A stretch of 17,936 nucleotides of DNA from Pleurotus ostreatus/Saccharomyces cerevisiae fusant (taxonomy: Eukaryota; Opisthokonta): positions 1 through 17,936 of the forward strand of contig JAMQCK010000675.1 in NCBI GenBank assembly GCA_024196135.1, read 5' to 3'. The position numbers and the translations under genes were made by a program. Position 1 is the first letter of the stretch. Every line of letters begins with the position of its first letter. The notes beneath the pieces are model-generated. The model was given only the letters and a program-made list of their open reading frames with translations. It was not told the origin of the DNA and made no database searches. This document shows, in pieces, positions 1 to 9,121 of this stretch.

Positions 1-156
1 TGCAGCGCGCGGCATGTCTAGACCGCAGAAATCGGTATGCGATGGCGAGTGGCGCGGTAAAGCACGTACTTGGCTGAGGGCTAGGGATTGTTCCACAGAG
101 AGGAAGGATAGAAGGTGATAGATGATGTCTTGCGGGAGTTTGGAGAGGTCTGCCAT
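1..156 (-). CDS. F-box protein, N-terminal fragment (5' end only)
   Basis: The start codon is the complement of 154-156. Exon 1 is complement(70..156), 29 codons, and reads MADLSKLPQDIIYHLLSFLS followed by VEQSLALSQ. A GTACGT donor at 69 and a TCTAG acceptor ending at 18 define a 52 bp intron. Exon 2, complement(<1..17), continues in frame with TCRAL. Joined, this gives the F-box pattern LPxxIIxxLLSFLxxxxxLxLSQTCRxL, the helix bundle that binds Skp1 in SCF ubiquitin ligases. The substrate-binding part lies outside the window, so the target is unknown. F-box genes are numerous in Agaricomycetes, often with leucine-rich repeats or no recognisable C-terminal domain. The splice restores the F-box consensus exactly, which is the main support. 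The promoter would lie at about 157-600, where copies of the CAAGACACGC motif occur. Confidence 0.72.
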   Translation of the reverse strand, partial: MADLSKLPQDIIYHLLSFLSVEQSLALSQVRALPRHSPSHTDFCGLDMPRAA

Positions 157-311
157 CGTCGTCGGCCTCGACTCATGCACAAATGTGCAGCAGATGACGG
201 GTGGAGCGAAGGCACATCGAGGCGTATTCTTGGACAGGGGTGTGTTTCCCATTCGGAGCTACTGCGTGCGCGGCCCGGTGCGGCCTGCCACGACATGCGC
301 GCTTCTTTTTT

Positions 312-376
312 ACAAGACACGCACCGGAAGCGGGAGCCGCTTACCTCAGCGTGTCTTCGGCTCCGTCAAGACACGC
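312..376. repeat. Left cluster of CAAGACACGC motifs (three copies, alternating orientation)
   Basis: The motif occurs as CAAGACACGCACCGG at 313-327, as GCGTGTCTT (one end mismatch) at 349-357 and as CAAGACACGCAC at 367-378. The second and third copies form a short inverted repeat with a 10 bp loop. The gap between copies one and two is 26 bp, close to the 27 bp gap between the corresponding outward-facing copies of the right cluster. The cluster lies about 160-220 bp upstream of the F-box start codon. Its function is unknown; it could be a factor-binding site or a dispersed palindromic repeat. Confidence 0.75.
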
Positions 377-2297
377 ACGTGACCCGGCTGATCGGGGCGC
401 CCGGCCGGTGATTCCGGCGCCACGCGCGCCTTATCCGATCCCGCGTCTGCCTCCGCGTCTGCCCCCGCCGCCACCCTCCCCTCGCCCGCGTCGTCGTCGC
501 GTACCGTATCCCCTTCCCCTCACAGCTTTTAGAGTAACTCGATTGCGTAGCTCGTGTGGATTTGGGCTCGCCAACGTCGTTCTTAGCGGTCTGTCGTAGC
601 ACATGGAATTCTGCCGAGCGCAGGCGAGAAATAGGCGTACATCCATTTCTCGTCGATGTGGGGGCATGCGATATTGCAGAGAGATGTTGTGCTCACTAAC
701 ATTATCACTCTCGGTAGTAGATATCTGCCGACACGGCCATCTTGAGCTCCAATCCACACGGACTGCAATTGCAGGAAACGGGGTCAAAGAGACTCAAGGT
801 GAGAGACCCCTTCGCATCGAGAGCGAGAGCACGAGAAATACCAATAAGACGTGTTTCTCATTTGCGTCCGTGTTCTTGAGCGCGGGACCGTGTGCAGAGG
901 CAGATGTCTTTGAAGAAAAGTCATTTATTTCGAATCTACATTCGAGTATTCGTATCGCATGTAGTAAGACGAGTCACGGTCCAGACGCGGTTGCGCGCCA
1001 TCTCTACAGGTGGGATAGTTGCGTGCTAACTCGGCCTTGGTCTTGGCCTCTGTTTCGCCCCTAAAAACAAAGAAACAGCGCTTTGCGCGCGTACTTCCCC
1101 GCCATCCTCCCTCCATTTCGCCCTCAAGTCCTTCTCCGTCCCTTTACCCTCGTGATCGATGCAGCAAGCGCGCTCCGTTGCTACGTAGTAAGTTTGTGAG
1201 GTATTCCGAATATCTCCCAGCACGAGAAGTGCGAAAACGTACCCACGAAGTGCCGTATGTGCCGGCCAAGAAGGCGGGAAGGCGCCGCGATGCAGCCAGC
1301 ACTTCGAAGCTCGAACGGCGATTTCGCACGCACGAAGCGCTCTTCCTGTGCGGGCCTCACGAGGAGCCGCGTAGCGCTGGCGCTATACCTTGACCTTGCG
1401 CTTTTCCCAGACGATCTGTGTAAGTCGTCAGTCCAGGTCTCGGAGATGAGAGATGAAAGCACGTCAGCGCATTCAATTCATGTGCGCTCGGCGCGATATT
1501 TGGTCGTTTTTCTCGCTAGCTTGCGGCATCGCAGACTGTTCAAACTCGTGCCAACATCGCCATATGTCGGTCTAAAGGAGAACCGAATGGAGGAGGGAGC
1601 CCGAGACGAAGGAGGGTGAGGGAATTTAGGAGGAGACGGGGACACATGTCGTGTAGTCGGCTCTTGATGCCATGCCGTCGCGTTGTATTGCCTCGATCTT
1701 GCGGTAGATGTAGTCTTTTCAGTGCTTCGACGCACGCGAGACGAGGCTGTATTGAAGAGGGGTCCGTCGGAAGGATATGCTGATGCGGCAAAGGCGGCGG
1801 CAAGAGGCGATGTAGGGAAGGAGTGGTCTAGCGGGGCCGTGCTACAGGCTATGGTCGATGCGAGCGCGGGAATAGCCTCTGGGAGTCCGTTGATTTGGAT
1901 TAACTGCGCTCAAGGGCGAAGGTGAGCAGAAGGAACTTACCTTTGAGCATGAACGGGTGGTAACACCTTTCGCATGCTCCGAGGATATAGTCAGGGCGGA
2001 GCCCTGCCTGTTGCTCAGCCGTGTGTGCAGGCCATTGCGCAACAGCACGCGTGTGTCTGCAGTAGTCAACAAATTGATATGATCCCAGATTTGAGGACGG
2101 AAGCCTTTGCGAAGCGGTCATTAGCAAGGGGGATCGGCAACACCGGTAAGCCGCGAGCAACGCACCTGCCTGCGCTGGATCGCGCCGCTTCAACGCCGGC
2201 CTGCCAACGTCACGTACATAGACCCACGGCTCGCCTCATGAGCTAGGCGGGTCGCCCGTCGAGGCCCGAGCGTGAACCGGGCGAATATTATTAGCTT

Positions 2298-2418
2298 GCG
2301 TGTCTTGTGAGGGCCAACAACTTATATTTCTTCACAAGACACGCATGCCCTGGGCCGCCCACCCAGGATTTGCGTGTCTTGTGGGGTGCTAAGTGTCTGA
2401 TCCTTTCACAAGACATGC
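2298..2418. repeat. Right cluster: two 47 bp hairpin units with GCGTGTCTTGTGA / TCACAAGACACGC arms
   Basis: Unit A spans 2298-2344 and has perfect 13 bp arms, GCGTGTCTTGTGA and TCACAAGACACGC, around a 21 bp loop. Unit B spans 2372-2418 and has 12 bp arms with one mismatch (GCGTGTCTTGTG and CACAAGACATGC). It is also 47 bp long end to end. Both loops begin GGG and end CT but otherwise differ. The units are separated by 27 bp. They lie 350-470 bp upstream of the glucosidase II start codon. The equal unit length and conserved arms with diverged loops suggest selection on the arms or a common hairpin ancestor. Confidence 0.85.
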
Positions 2419-2695
2419 AACTCGCCCGCGGAAGTCGGCGGGGCGAGCTAGATGGCGTCGCGGCGTACTCTGTTCGGGTGCGCGCGAACGGTGGTGTTTG
2501 GACGTTGACGACGCGCAGAGAAGCGCTGGGTATAGCAGGCGTTGGATAGACGAAGTTCGTGCGATTCCAGCGATATACAACATGTGGGGGTATGCTACAG
2601 TAGGGCGGGCACGGTGGGGGGAGGAAGACAGGGTGCGCGCCTTGATCTGGTTCCGCGCCGGGTCGCCGGCCGTCACGTTACGTCGCCCGCTCTTA

Positions 2696-2710
2696 CCGGT
2701 GCGTGTCTTG
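2696..2710. repeat. Isolated motif copy, inverted relative to 313-327
   Basis: CCGGTGCGTGTCTTG at 2696-2710 is the exact reverse complement of CAAGACACGCACCGG at 313-327, a 15 bp match that extends beyond the 10 bp core. It lies 60-75 bp upstream of the glucosidase II start codon, so it is probably in the core promoter or 5' leader. The two 15 bp copies bracket the whole gene-poor interval as an inverted pair. I see no target-site duplication next to them. Confidence 0.7.
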
Positions 2711-2770
2711 GGTCGATCTAAGTGTTGCTTATTCCAAGTTCAAGGTCTCCCCCACGACCAAAATCACATC

Positions 2771-5700
2771 ATGCGGGCCCTGGGGCTCCTTGGGATAGTA
2801 GCCTCGCTGGCAGTCATCCCACAGACACTCGCAGTCAAGGAAAAGGACTTCAAGACCTGCTCCCAGTCCGGCTTTTGTCGCCGCGGTCGCGCACTCGCTT
2901 CGCGCGCCAGAGAGGCCGACACCTGGCACTCCCCATACTCTGTCGACGCTTCCAGCATCTCTATCGCGTCGGACTCGGCGTCTGTGACCGCCGGTGTCAA
3001 GTCCTCGCTGTATCCCGACGTCAAGTTCCAGCTCGAACTTCGGGTACACGACGATGGCGTGGTGCGCGTGCGGATGGACGAGGTGGACGGCTTGCGGAAG
3101 CGGTACGACGAGGCGGCATCCTGGGCGCTCATTGCGGAGCCCACCGTCAGCACGACCGTGCAATGGCAGGCTGGCAAGGACTACCTGCGCGCAGTATACG
3201 GCCCGAATAAGGAGCTCGAGGTCGCCGTGTCCTACGAGCCCCTCCGCGTCGCGCTGCTCCGTAACGGCAAGGCGCAGGTACAGCTGAACGGTAACGGGCT
3301 GCTGCACATGGAGCACTTCCGCACGAAGGAGGAGCGCAAGATCGAGGAGACGTCGCAGGAAGGGGAACAGGTCGTGCTCGACGCGACGAACCCGCGCGCG
3401 TGGTTTGAGGGCGAAGATGAGGACGGCTGGTGGGATGAGCGGTTTGGCGGCCACACGGACACGAAGCCGAAGGGTGAGTACGAACGACTACTACTGTCCG
3501 ACTCGACTAACCTTCCCTGCAGGCCCCGAAGCCATCTCGCTCGACATCAGCTTCCCCCACCATCCCACCGTATACGGCATCCCGCAACACGCCACCGCCC
3601 TCGCGCTCGCAACCACCGTCGGCGAGGACGCCAAGTACAGCGACCCCTTCCGCCTCTACAACGCCGACGTCTTCGAGTACCTCGCGGACTCGCCCATGTC
3701 GCTGTACGGCTCCATCCCCGTCATGTACGCGCATTCCGCCGAATCGACCGTCGGCGTCTTCAACGCGGTCGGCTCAGAAACCTGGGTCGACGTCTGGCAC
3801 TCGAAGCCGCAATCGTCGGATACGCACTGGATGTCGGAGTCCGGAATACTGGACGTGTTTCTCCTGCCGGGACCTACGCCGAAGGAGATCTTTGCTCAGT
3901 ATGCAAGGTTGACGGGGACGGCGGCGATGCCCGCACAGTGGAGCTTGGGGTATCACCAGTGTCGGTGGAACTATGTGAGCTCGGACGATGTGCGCACGGT
4001 GTCGCAGCGCATGACGGAGCACGATATCCCGATGGATGTCCTCTGGCTCGACATTGAGTACGCTGAAGAGCACAAATACTTCATCTGGGACCACAAGACG
4101 TTCCCGGACCCTGTTGAAATGACGAACGACGTTGCGGCTGTAGGCAGAAAGGTATATACCCCCACGTCACTCGTATGCGATGTCACTGACGAACTTCTTT
4201 ATAGATGGTCGTCATCATCGACCCCCATCTCAAGCGCACTTCCAACTACCCGGTCTACCAGGAAGCCACCGAGCGCGGTCTTACCGTCCGAAAGCAAAAC
4301 GGCGAGGACGAATACGAAGGGCACTGCTGGGCGGGCAGCAGCTCCTGGCTCGACTGCTTCAACCCGAAGAGCTGGAAGTGGTACCAGGACCTCTACCTGC
4401 TTGATGGCAAGCCCGAGTCCGGCGGCTGGCAGTGGACAGAGAGCACGGGTGACATCCACATTTGGAACGATATGAACGAGGTGAGTCGGTGTCGACACGA
4501 GTATCTTCGCCATGCTGATGTATCCTTCATCAGCCCGCCATCTTCAATGGCCCCGAAATCACGATGCCGAAGGACATGATCCACTATGGCGGCTGGGAGC
4601 ACCGCGACGTGCACAACATCAACGGCATGCTCTTCGTGCGTCTTTTCTTTCTCTTTCCTCCTCTCTCTCCTTCTCCTTCTCCCTCTTCATCCCCCCTCCC
4701 AACACACTCACATCCTAACTCACCCCCCACGCAGACCAACCAAACCTGGCAAGCCCTCAAGGCGCGCCAGACCCCCGCGAAGCGCCCCTTCGTCCTCACC
4801 CGCTCCTTCTACGCCGGCTCCCAGCGCTGGGGCGCGATGTGGACGGGGGACAACCTGGGCACTTGGGAGCACATGGCCGTCGGCATCAAGATGGTTCTGG
4901 CGAACGGGATCGCGGGGATGACTTTTGCTGGGTGTGAGTAGTCGTCGTGCTTGACTCTCAAGACTTCTTGCATCCCGCCCGTTCGCGCAACTGGTGTACT
5001 GATGCGGGCTCCTCCCCAGCCGACGTCGGCGGCTTCTTCGGCAACCCCGAGCCCGAGATGCTGGTGCGGTGGTACCAGGTCGGCGCGTTCAACCCCTTTT
5101 TCCGCGCGCATGCGCATATCGACACGAAGAGGCGCGAGCCGTATCTGTTGAACGAGCCGTATCGGGGGATGTTGAAGGATATCTTGCGCCTGCGATATGC
5201 GCAGCTCCCGGTGTGGTACACGGCGTTCCACCATTCGGCGGTGACGGGTGTTCCGATCTTGAGGTATGAGAATGAATTGTTTGTATGTGTAGGACAGGTA
5301 TTGATGAGTGTGCAGGCCTCACTGGGTGCAGTTCCCGCAAGACGTGAATGGGTTCGCGCTCGATGACCAGTACTTTGTTGGCGATTCTGGCTTGCTGGTG
5401 AAGCCCATCACCACCCAAGGCGCTACCGAAGCTGAGGTTTACTTGCCCGCTGAGGATAATGTATGTTTATCATGATCACATTATGGTGCCCCTGCTCACC
5501 AGTCTAATCCAGGTCTACTACAACTACTTCACCCACAAGGCCTACCGCTCATCCAAGAAGGGCAAGAACGTCACCGTCGCAGCCGAACTCTCCGAGGTCC
5601 CCCTCCTCATCCGCGGCGGCTCCATCATCCCCACGCGCGAGCGCCCCCGCCGCTCCGCCCCGCTCATGAAGCACGACCCCTTCACCCTCCGCGTCGCGCT

Positions 5701-6115
5701 CGACAAGTCCGGCGCCGCCTCGGGCACGCTCTACCTCGACGACGGCGAGTCCTACGCCTTCGAGCAGGGCGACTTCGTCTGGCGCGCGCTCGGCGCGGAG
5801 ACCAAGGGCAAGACCCTCCGCCTCGTGTCGCGCGACGTCGCCGGCGTCGAGGCCGTGGGCCGGGAGGTCGCGCTGGACGCGTATCGCCCGGAGAACGCGT
5901 ATGCGCGGGAGATCGCGGCGGTGAGGGTGGAGCGGGTGATCGTGCTGGGGGCCGCGAAGCCGAGGTCGGTGACGGTGGACGGCCGCGAGTTGGTGTGGGA
6001 GTACGTGGCGGGCGTGAAGGCGGGGGATAAGAAGGAGGACACGGCGAGCGTGCTCACGATTAAGGACCCAAAGACGCCGATTGCGAAGGATTGGGAGATT
6101 GTGATCACCCTTTAG
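2771..6115 (+). CDS. gls2: Glucosidase II alpha subunit (GH31, ER)
   Basis: Exons: 2771-3473, 3523-4151, 4205-4480, 4534-4635, 4735-4933, 5020-5263, 5316-5460, 5513-6115, giving 966 aa, normal for the family. The enzyme trims the inner alpha-1,3-linked glucoses from N-glycans in the ER and so controls the calnexin cycle. A hydrophobic signal peptide (about residues 1-21) is followed by DFKTCSQSGFCRR, the cysteine motif typical of glucosidase II alpha. A galactose-mutarotase-like N-domain comes next, then the GH31 barrel with WLDIEY (Asp411), nucleophile motif WNDMNEP (Asp533) and acid/base motif WTGDN (Asp609), then C-terminal beta domains. An upstream in-frame ATG at 2582 would bury the signal peptide, so 2771 is chosen. 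No ER retention signal is visible; in known enzymes the beta subunit supplies HDEL. No frameshift or missing catalytic residue was found. Confidence 0.95.
4636..4734 (+). other. Pyrimidine-rich intron 4 of the glucosidase II gene
   Basis: This 99 bp intron (donor GTGCGT, acceptor CGCAG) is about twice the length of the gene's other introns. It is almost entirely C and T on the coding strand, with CTC/TTCTCC runs. Flanking exons join in phase 0 as GMLF then TNQTW, the expected glucosidase II sequence. It resembles intron 9 of the SWR1 gene (14192-14329). Confidence 0.85.
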
Positions 6116-6719
6116 GTTGTTGTAATGTGGAAGAAGCTTGACGACTTCGACCCACGAATGGAATGGACAATTCAACGGAGCGGAAGCAGCGATATGAATT
6201 GCACGACTCTCTGGCTCGTGGGCACCCTACCTCGTTGAATAGGCGTGTTGAGCGGCTGGAAGAGGACTGGCTTAGGGAGTTACGTGGTTCAGACTCTTGA
6301 GCAGGACTGCATCTCCCCGAGAAATTCCACTGCTTGGATTGCACTATATCGACACCCCTTTGCGCCACCGTCTAACACCATCATGTCCGAATCATGCGAG
6401 GTCGAACGACTCGGATCCATAAGGACCCATAGAACGCGTCAGCGGGCTGATAAGGCGTGTGCAGTGCGGTGGCGCGGGTTGAGAGCTGTTAACTTGCGGC
6501 TACCCGCCTCAGAGAGGCCTCCGAGCGTACCGCAGTGGTCCTGTACCCTTCTGATGGCCTCAAACGGCTGTGATAACGCGGCTGTGGCACCGTAGCCCCA
6601 GTTCGCTTTATGGAGTTGATTAACGTGATACGCCACGTGACCTGTAGTACTTATCGGGAGGGTTGCGCGGCGCAGCTCCTTCTCCCGGACGCCCATCAGT
6701 CATATCTTGAGCGTTCAGC
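6116..6719. other. Intergenic region between glucosidase II and protease genes
   Basis: The 604 bp include the 3' end of the glucosidase II transcript and the promoter of the protease gene. Open frames on both strands lack any recognisable protein motif. I see no clear TATA box, polyadenylation hexamer or repeat. Confidence 0.6.
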
Positions 6720-8276
6720 ATGCCCTCCTTTATACGCTCCTCATTATGCGCGGCGACGCTGGCCGCCGTTGCCTATGCCTCGCCGTTGTCGACGAGTCAC
6801 TCGACTGAGCGCCTAGAGCGCTCGTCGCTGCAGGTCGCGCCGTTCCACGTCGCGGAGCAGAAGCCCATCGACAACTCGTACATCATCATGCTCAAGTTCG
6901 ACCTCCACTCCGCGCTGCTCGAGAACCACCTCAACTTCCTCCAGGCGGCTCACAACGAGGACCCCCTGTTGGAGGACCTCTCCGGTGTCCAGCAGGTGTA
7001 CGACGGCCACGTCAAGGGCTATTCGGGTCGCTTCACGGACCGCCTCGTCCAGCAGCTGCGCACGATGCCCGAGGTCGACTACATTGAGCAGGACCAGCTC
7101 GTCCACACCATGGACATCGACGTTGGCGAGTACGACCTTCAGGAGTTCGACCTCCAGAAGAACGCCACCTGGGTGCGTGGCGACCATACTCCTGACTCAT
7201 ACCGCAACTGACTCGCATTGCAGGGTCTCGCGCGCATTTCTCACCGCGACCGCCTCCGGTTAAGCACGTTCACCAAGTACGAGTACGACCCGACGGCGGG
7301 CGAGGGCGTCGACGTGTACGTCATCGATACCGGCATTAACGTGAACCACGTGGAGTTTGGCGGCCGCGCTTCCTGGGGCAAGACCATTCCCCAGAACGAC
7401 GTTGATGAGGACGGCAACGGTCACGGCTCGCACTGCGCCGGCACCATCGCCTCCCGCTCGTACGGTGTCTCCAAGGCCGCGAACGTCATTGCCGTGAAGG
7501 TCCTTGGCTCGAACGGCAGTGGTTCGATGTCCGACGTTGTTGGCGGTGTCGTCTGGGCTGCTACTCAGGCGTCTGAGAAGGCTGCCAAGGCCGCTGCTGA
7601 GTACGCCGCGACCGGCCGTACGACGCACAAGGGCTCCGTTGCGAACATGTCCCTCGGTGGTGGCAAGTCGCGTGCCCTCGACGATGCCGTCAACCGCGCC
7701 GTCGACGCCGGCCTGCACTTCGCTGTTGCTGCTGGCAACGACAACCGTGACGCTTGCTCGTACTCCCCCGCTGCTGCGGAGAAGGCCGTTACCGTCGGTG
7801 CCTCCACCTTCTCGGATGAGCGCGCGTACTTCTCCAACCACGGCAAGTGCGTCGACGTCTTCGGCCCTGGCCTGAACATCAAGTCGACGTACATCGGCTC
7901 GAACAACGCCATCGCCACCCTCTCCGGCACCTCCATGGCGTCCCCGCACGTCGCCGGCCTCCTCGCGTACCTGCTCTCCATCTACCCGTCTGCGTCGTTC
8001 AACCCGAACGTCGAGGACAACAAGGTGCTGTTCAGCGACGCGCCGCTCGCCCAGGCCCAGAAGACGTTCTTCTCGGTCGCCCGCAACATCCTGTCCAACT
8101 TCCTCCCCATCGCCCCGTCCGCTGAGCTCTTCGCGCCCATCCCCAAGGAGCCGAAGACGCTTACCCCGGCGCAGCTGAAGCAGGCCCTCCTCGACCTCTC
8201 CACCAAGGGTGTCCTCGAGGACCTCCCGTCGGGTACCCCCAACCTGCTCATCTTCAACAACGCCACCTCGGCGTAA
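6720..8276 (+). CDS. PRB1: Subtilisin-like serine protease, vacuolar protease B / cerevisin type (S8A)
   Basis: Two exons (6720-7172 and 7224-8276, 51 bp intron) encode 501 aa. A signal peptide (about residues 1-20) precedes an inhibitor I9 propeptide (about 52-130, ending VDYIEQDQLVHT). The mature domain starts near GLARISHRDRL, just after the splice. The catalytic triad is Asp186 in YVIDTG, His218 in GHGSHC and Ser388 in SGTSMASPH; Asn323 in AAGND is the oxyanion residue. All are intact. The sequence GKTIPQNDVDEDGNGHG and the roughly 110-residue tail after Ser388 match the fungal vacuolar PrB/cerevisin group rather than secreted proteinase K types. The expected role is protein turnover in the vacuole, autophagic breakdown and zymogen activation after autocatalytic propeptide removal. 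Vacuolar location is inferred from the family; no sorting signal was identified. Codon use is strongly C-ending, suggesting high expression. Confidence 0.93.
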
Positions 8277-9121
8277 GTGGGATTGGCGGATGGGACTTGG
8301 GCTGCTCTTAGGAGTGTGCCCTCGCGTTCGGGAACGGATTGGGCTGGATCGGTACCGGAATGGCATGCATCTGCAGTCGGTAGCATTACGAGGTTCATAG
8401 GCATGCACCTCTTGTGAGGGGCGCTCCAACTATCTACACCATCTAGTGCTTCGCTACATTTGTACGACCTCACGATCTCTTCATACCTCGCCTCCGACCT
8501 TGTACTACTAGCAATCATATCTCAGCATTTAGACCTGGATTGGTGTTGTGAGTAAGGTGTACGAGGAAACGGCTTCCAGAGAACCAGTCAAAAGCTCGCT
8601 TGCTGTGTAGGTTCGTCAGTCAACGGGGTGGGCCAACCCGCTCAGGGCTTGTAGTATGCAGCACAACATTCGGCACGGAAGCACGCGAGTATAGTGGGGT
8701 ATAGTTTGTGTAGTGCATATCCAGACGTGGTGACCGACAGCTTGGGCGATTTCCAACGGCCTTTCTGGTTTTGGGATTTGGGTCCGCGCCGCCGAGCACG
8801 TGGCAGCCAACTTCATCATTCCTCACAAATGTCGGATGCGCACTTTGCTTCTTGCCTCTCGCGGCCGTCTCGCTGCGCCAGCGCACATGCTAGAACCCCA
8901 CTACAGCGTTATTAAACCACCTTTGGTCGCATCAGTCACGACGAACCGTCCAATACTGACGGAGATCCGCCACATTCCCTCCTCTGACGGGTCAAAGGCG
9001 GCAGCTGCACATACCCCACTGTCATCAACCTACTTCTAATTACCCCCGGAAACGTGCTCCCCATCCTTTCTTATCCAAGGGGACACCGATCGCTTGAACT
9101 CGGCCTAGCAGTGCGCGCGCC
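8277..9121. other. Intergenic region between protease and SWR1 genes
   Basis: This 845 bp interval holds the protease 3' region and the SWR1 upstream region. Short open frames on both strands show no domain, signal peptide or splice structure that I can support. An in-frame TGA at 9095-9097 lies just upstream of the SWR1 start and confirms 9122 as its first in-frame ATG. Nothing else was recognised. Confidence 0.6.

Larger units (their letters stand above)
157..2770. other. Long interval without a recognisable gene, between the divergent F-box and glucosidase II genes
   Basis: This 2.6 kb stretch contains the upstream regions of both flanking genes. Many open frames exist on both strands, but none shows a domain I recognise, a convincing splice pattern or the C-ending codon bias of the neighbouring genes. 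It holds a cytosine-rich block around 430-530, including a tandem GCGTCTGCC[T/C]CC pair and short CGT repeats, and the two clusters of CAAGACACGC motifs listed separately. A weak two-exon minus-strand model (complement of 1941-2121 joined to 1478-1878, 193 aa) has a strong AAAG|GTAAGT donor but no recognisable family, so it is not called as a gene. No transposase or reverse transcriptase motif was seen. Confidence 0.6.

Noticed and set aside
312..2418. The spaced motif clusters as a possible CRISPR-like repeat-spacer array
   Set aside because: The repeats are only 10-13 bp, alternate in orientation and lie in a eukaryotic nuclear context without cas genes.
2393..2770. In-frame upstream extension of the glucosidase II reading frame, including an ATG at 2582
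   Set aside because: Translation from 2582 would place 63 non-conserved residues before a clear signal peptide. The start at 2771 gives a standard ER-targeted protein.
6245..6595. A 116-codon plus-strand frame between glucosidase II and the protease
   Set aside because: It has no ATG-linked signal, domain or codon bias, and overlapping frames on the other strand are also open.
7260..8429. A 389-codon open frame on the minus strand opposite the protease
   Set aside because: It mirrors the C-ending codon bias of the protease exon. The translation is Arg/Val/Glu/Gly-rich and shows no family motif.
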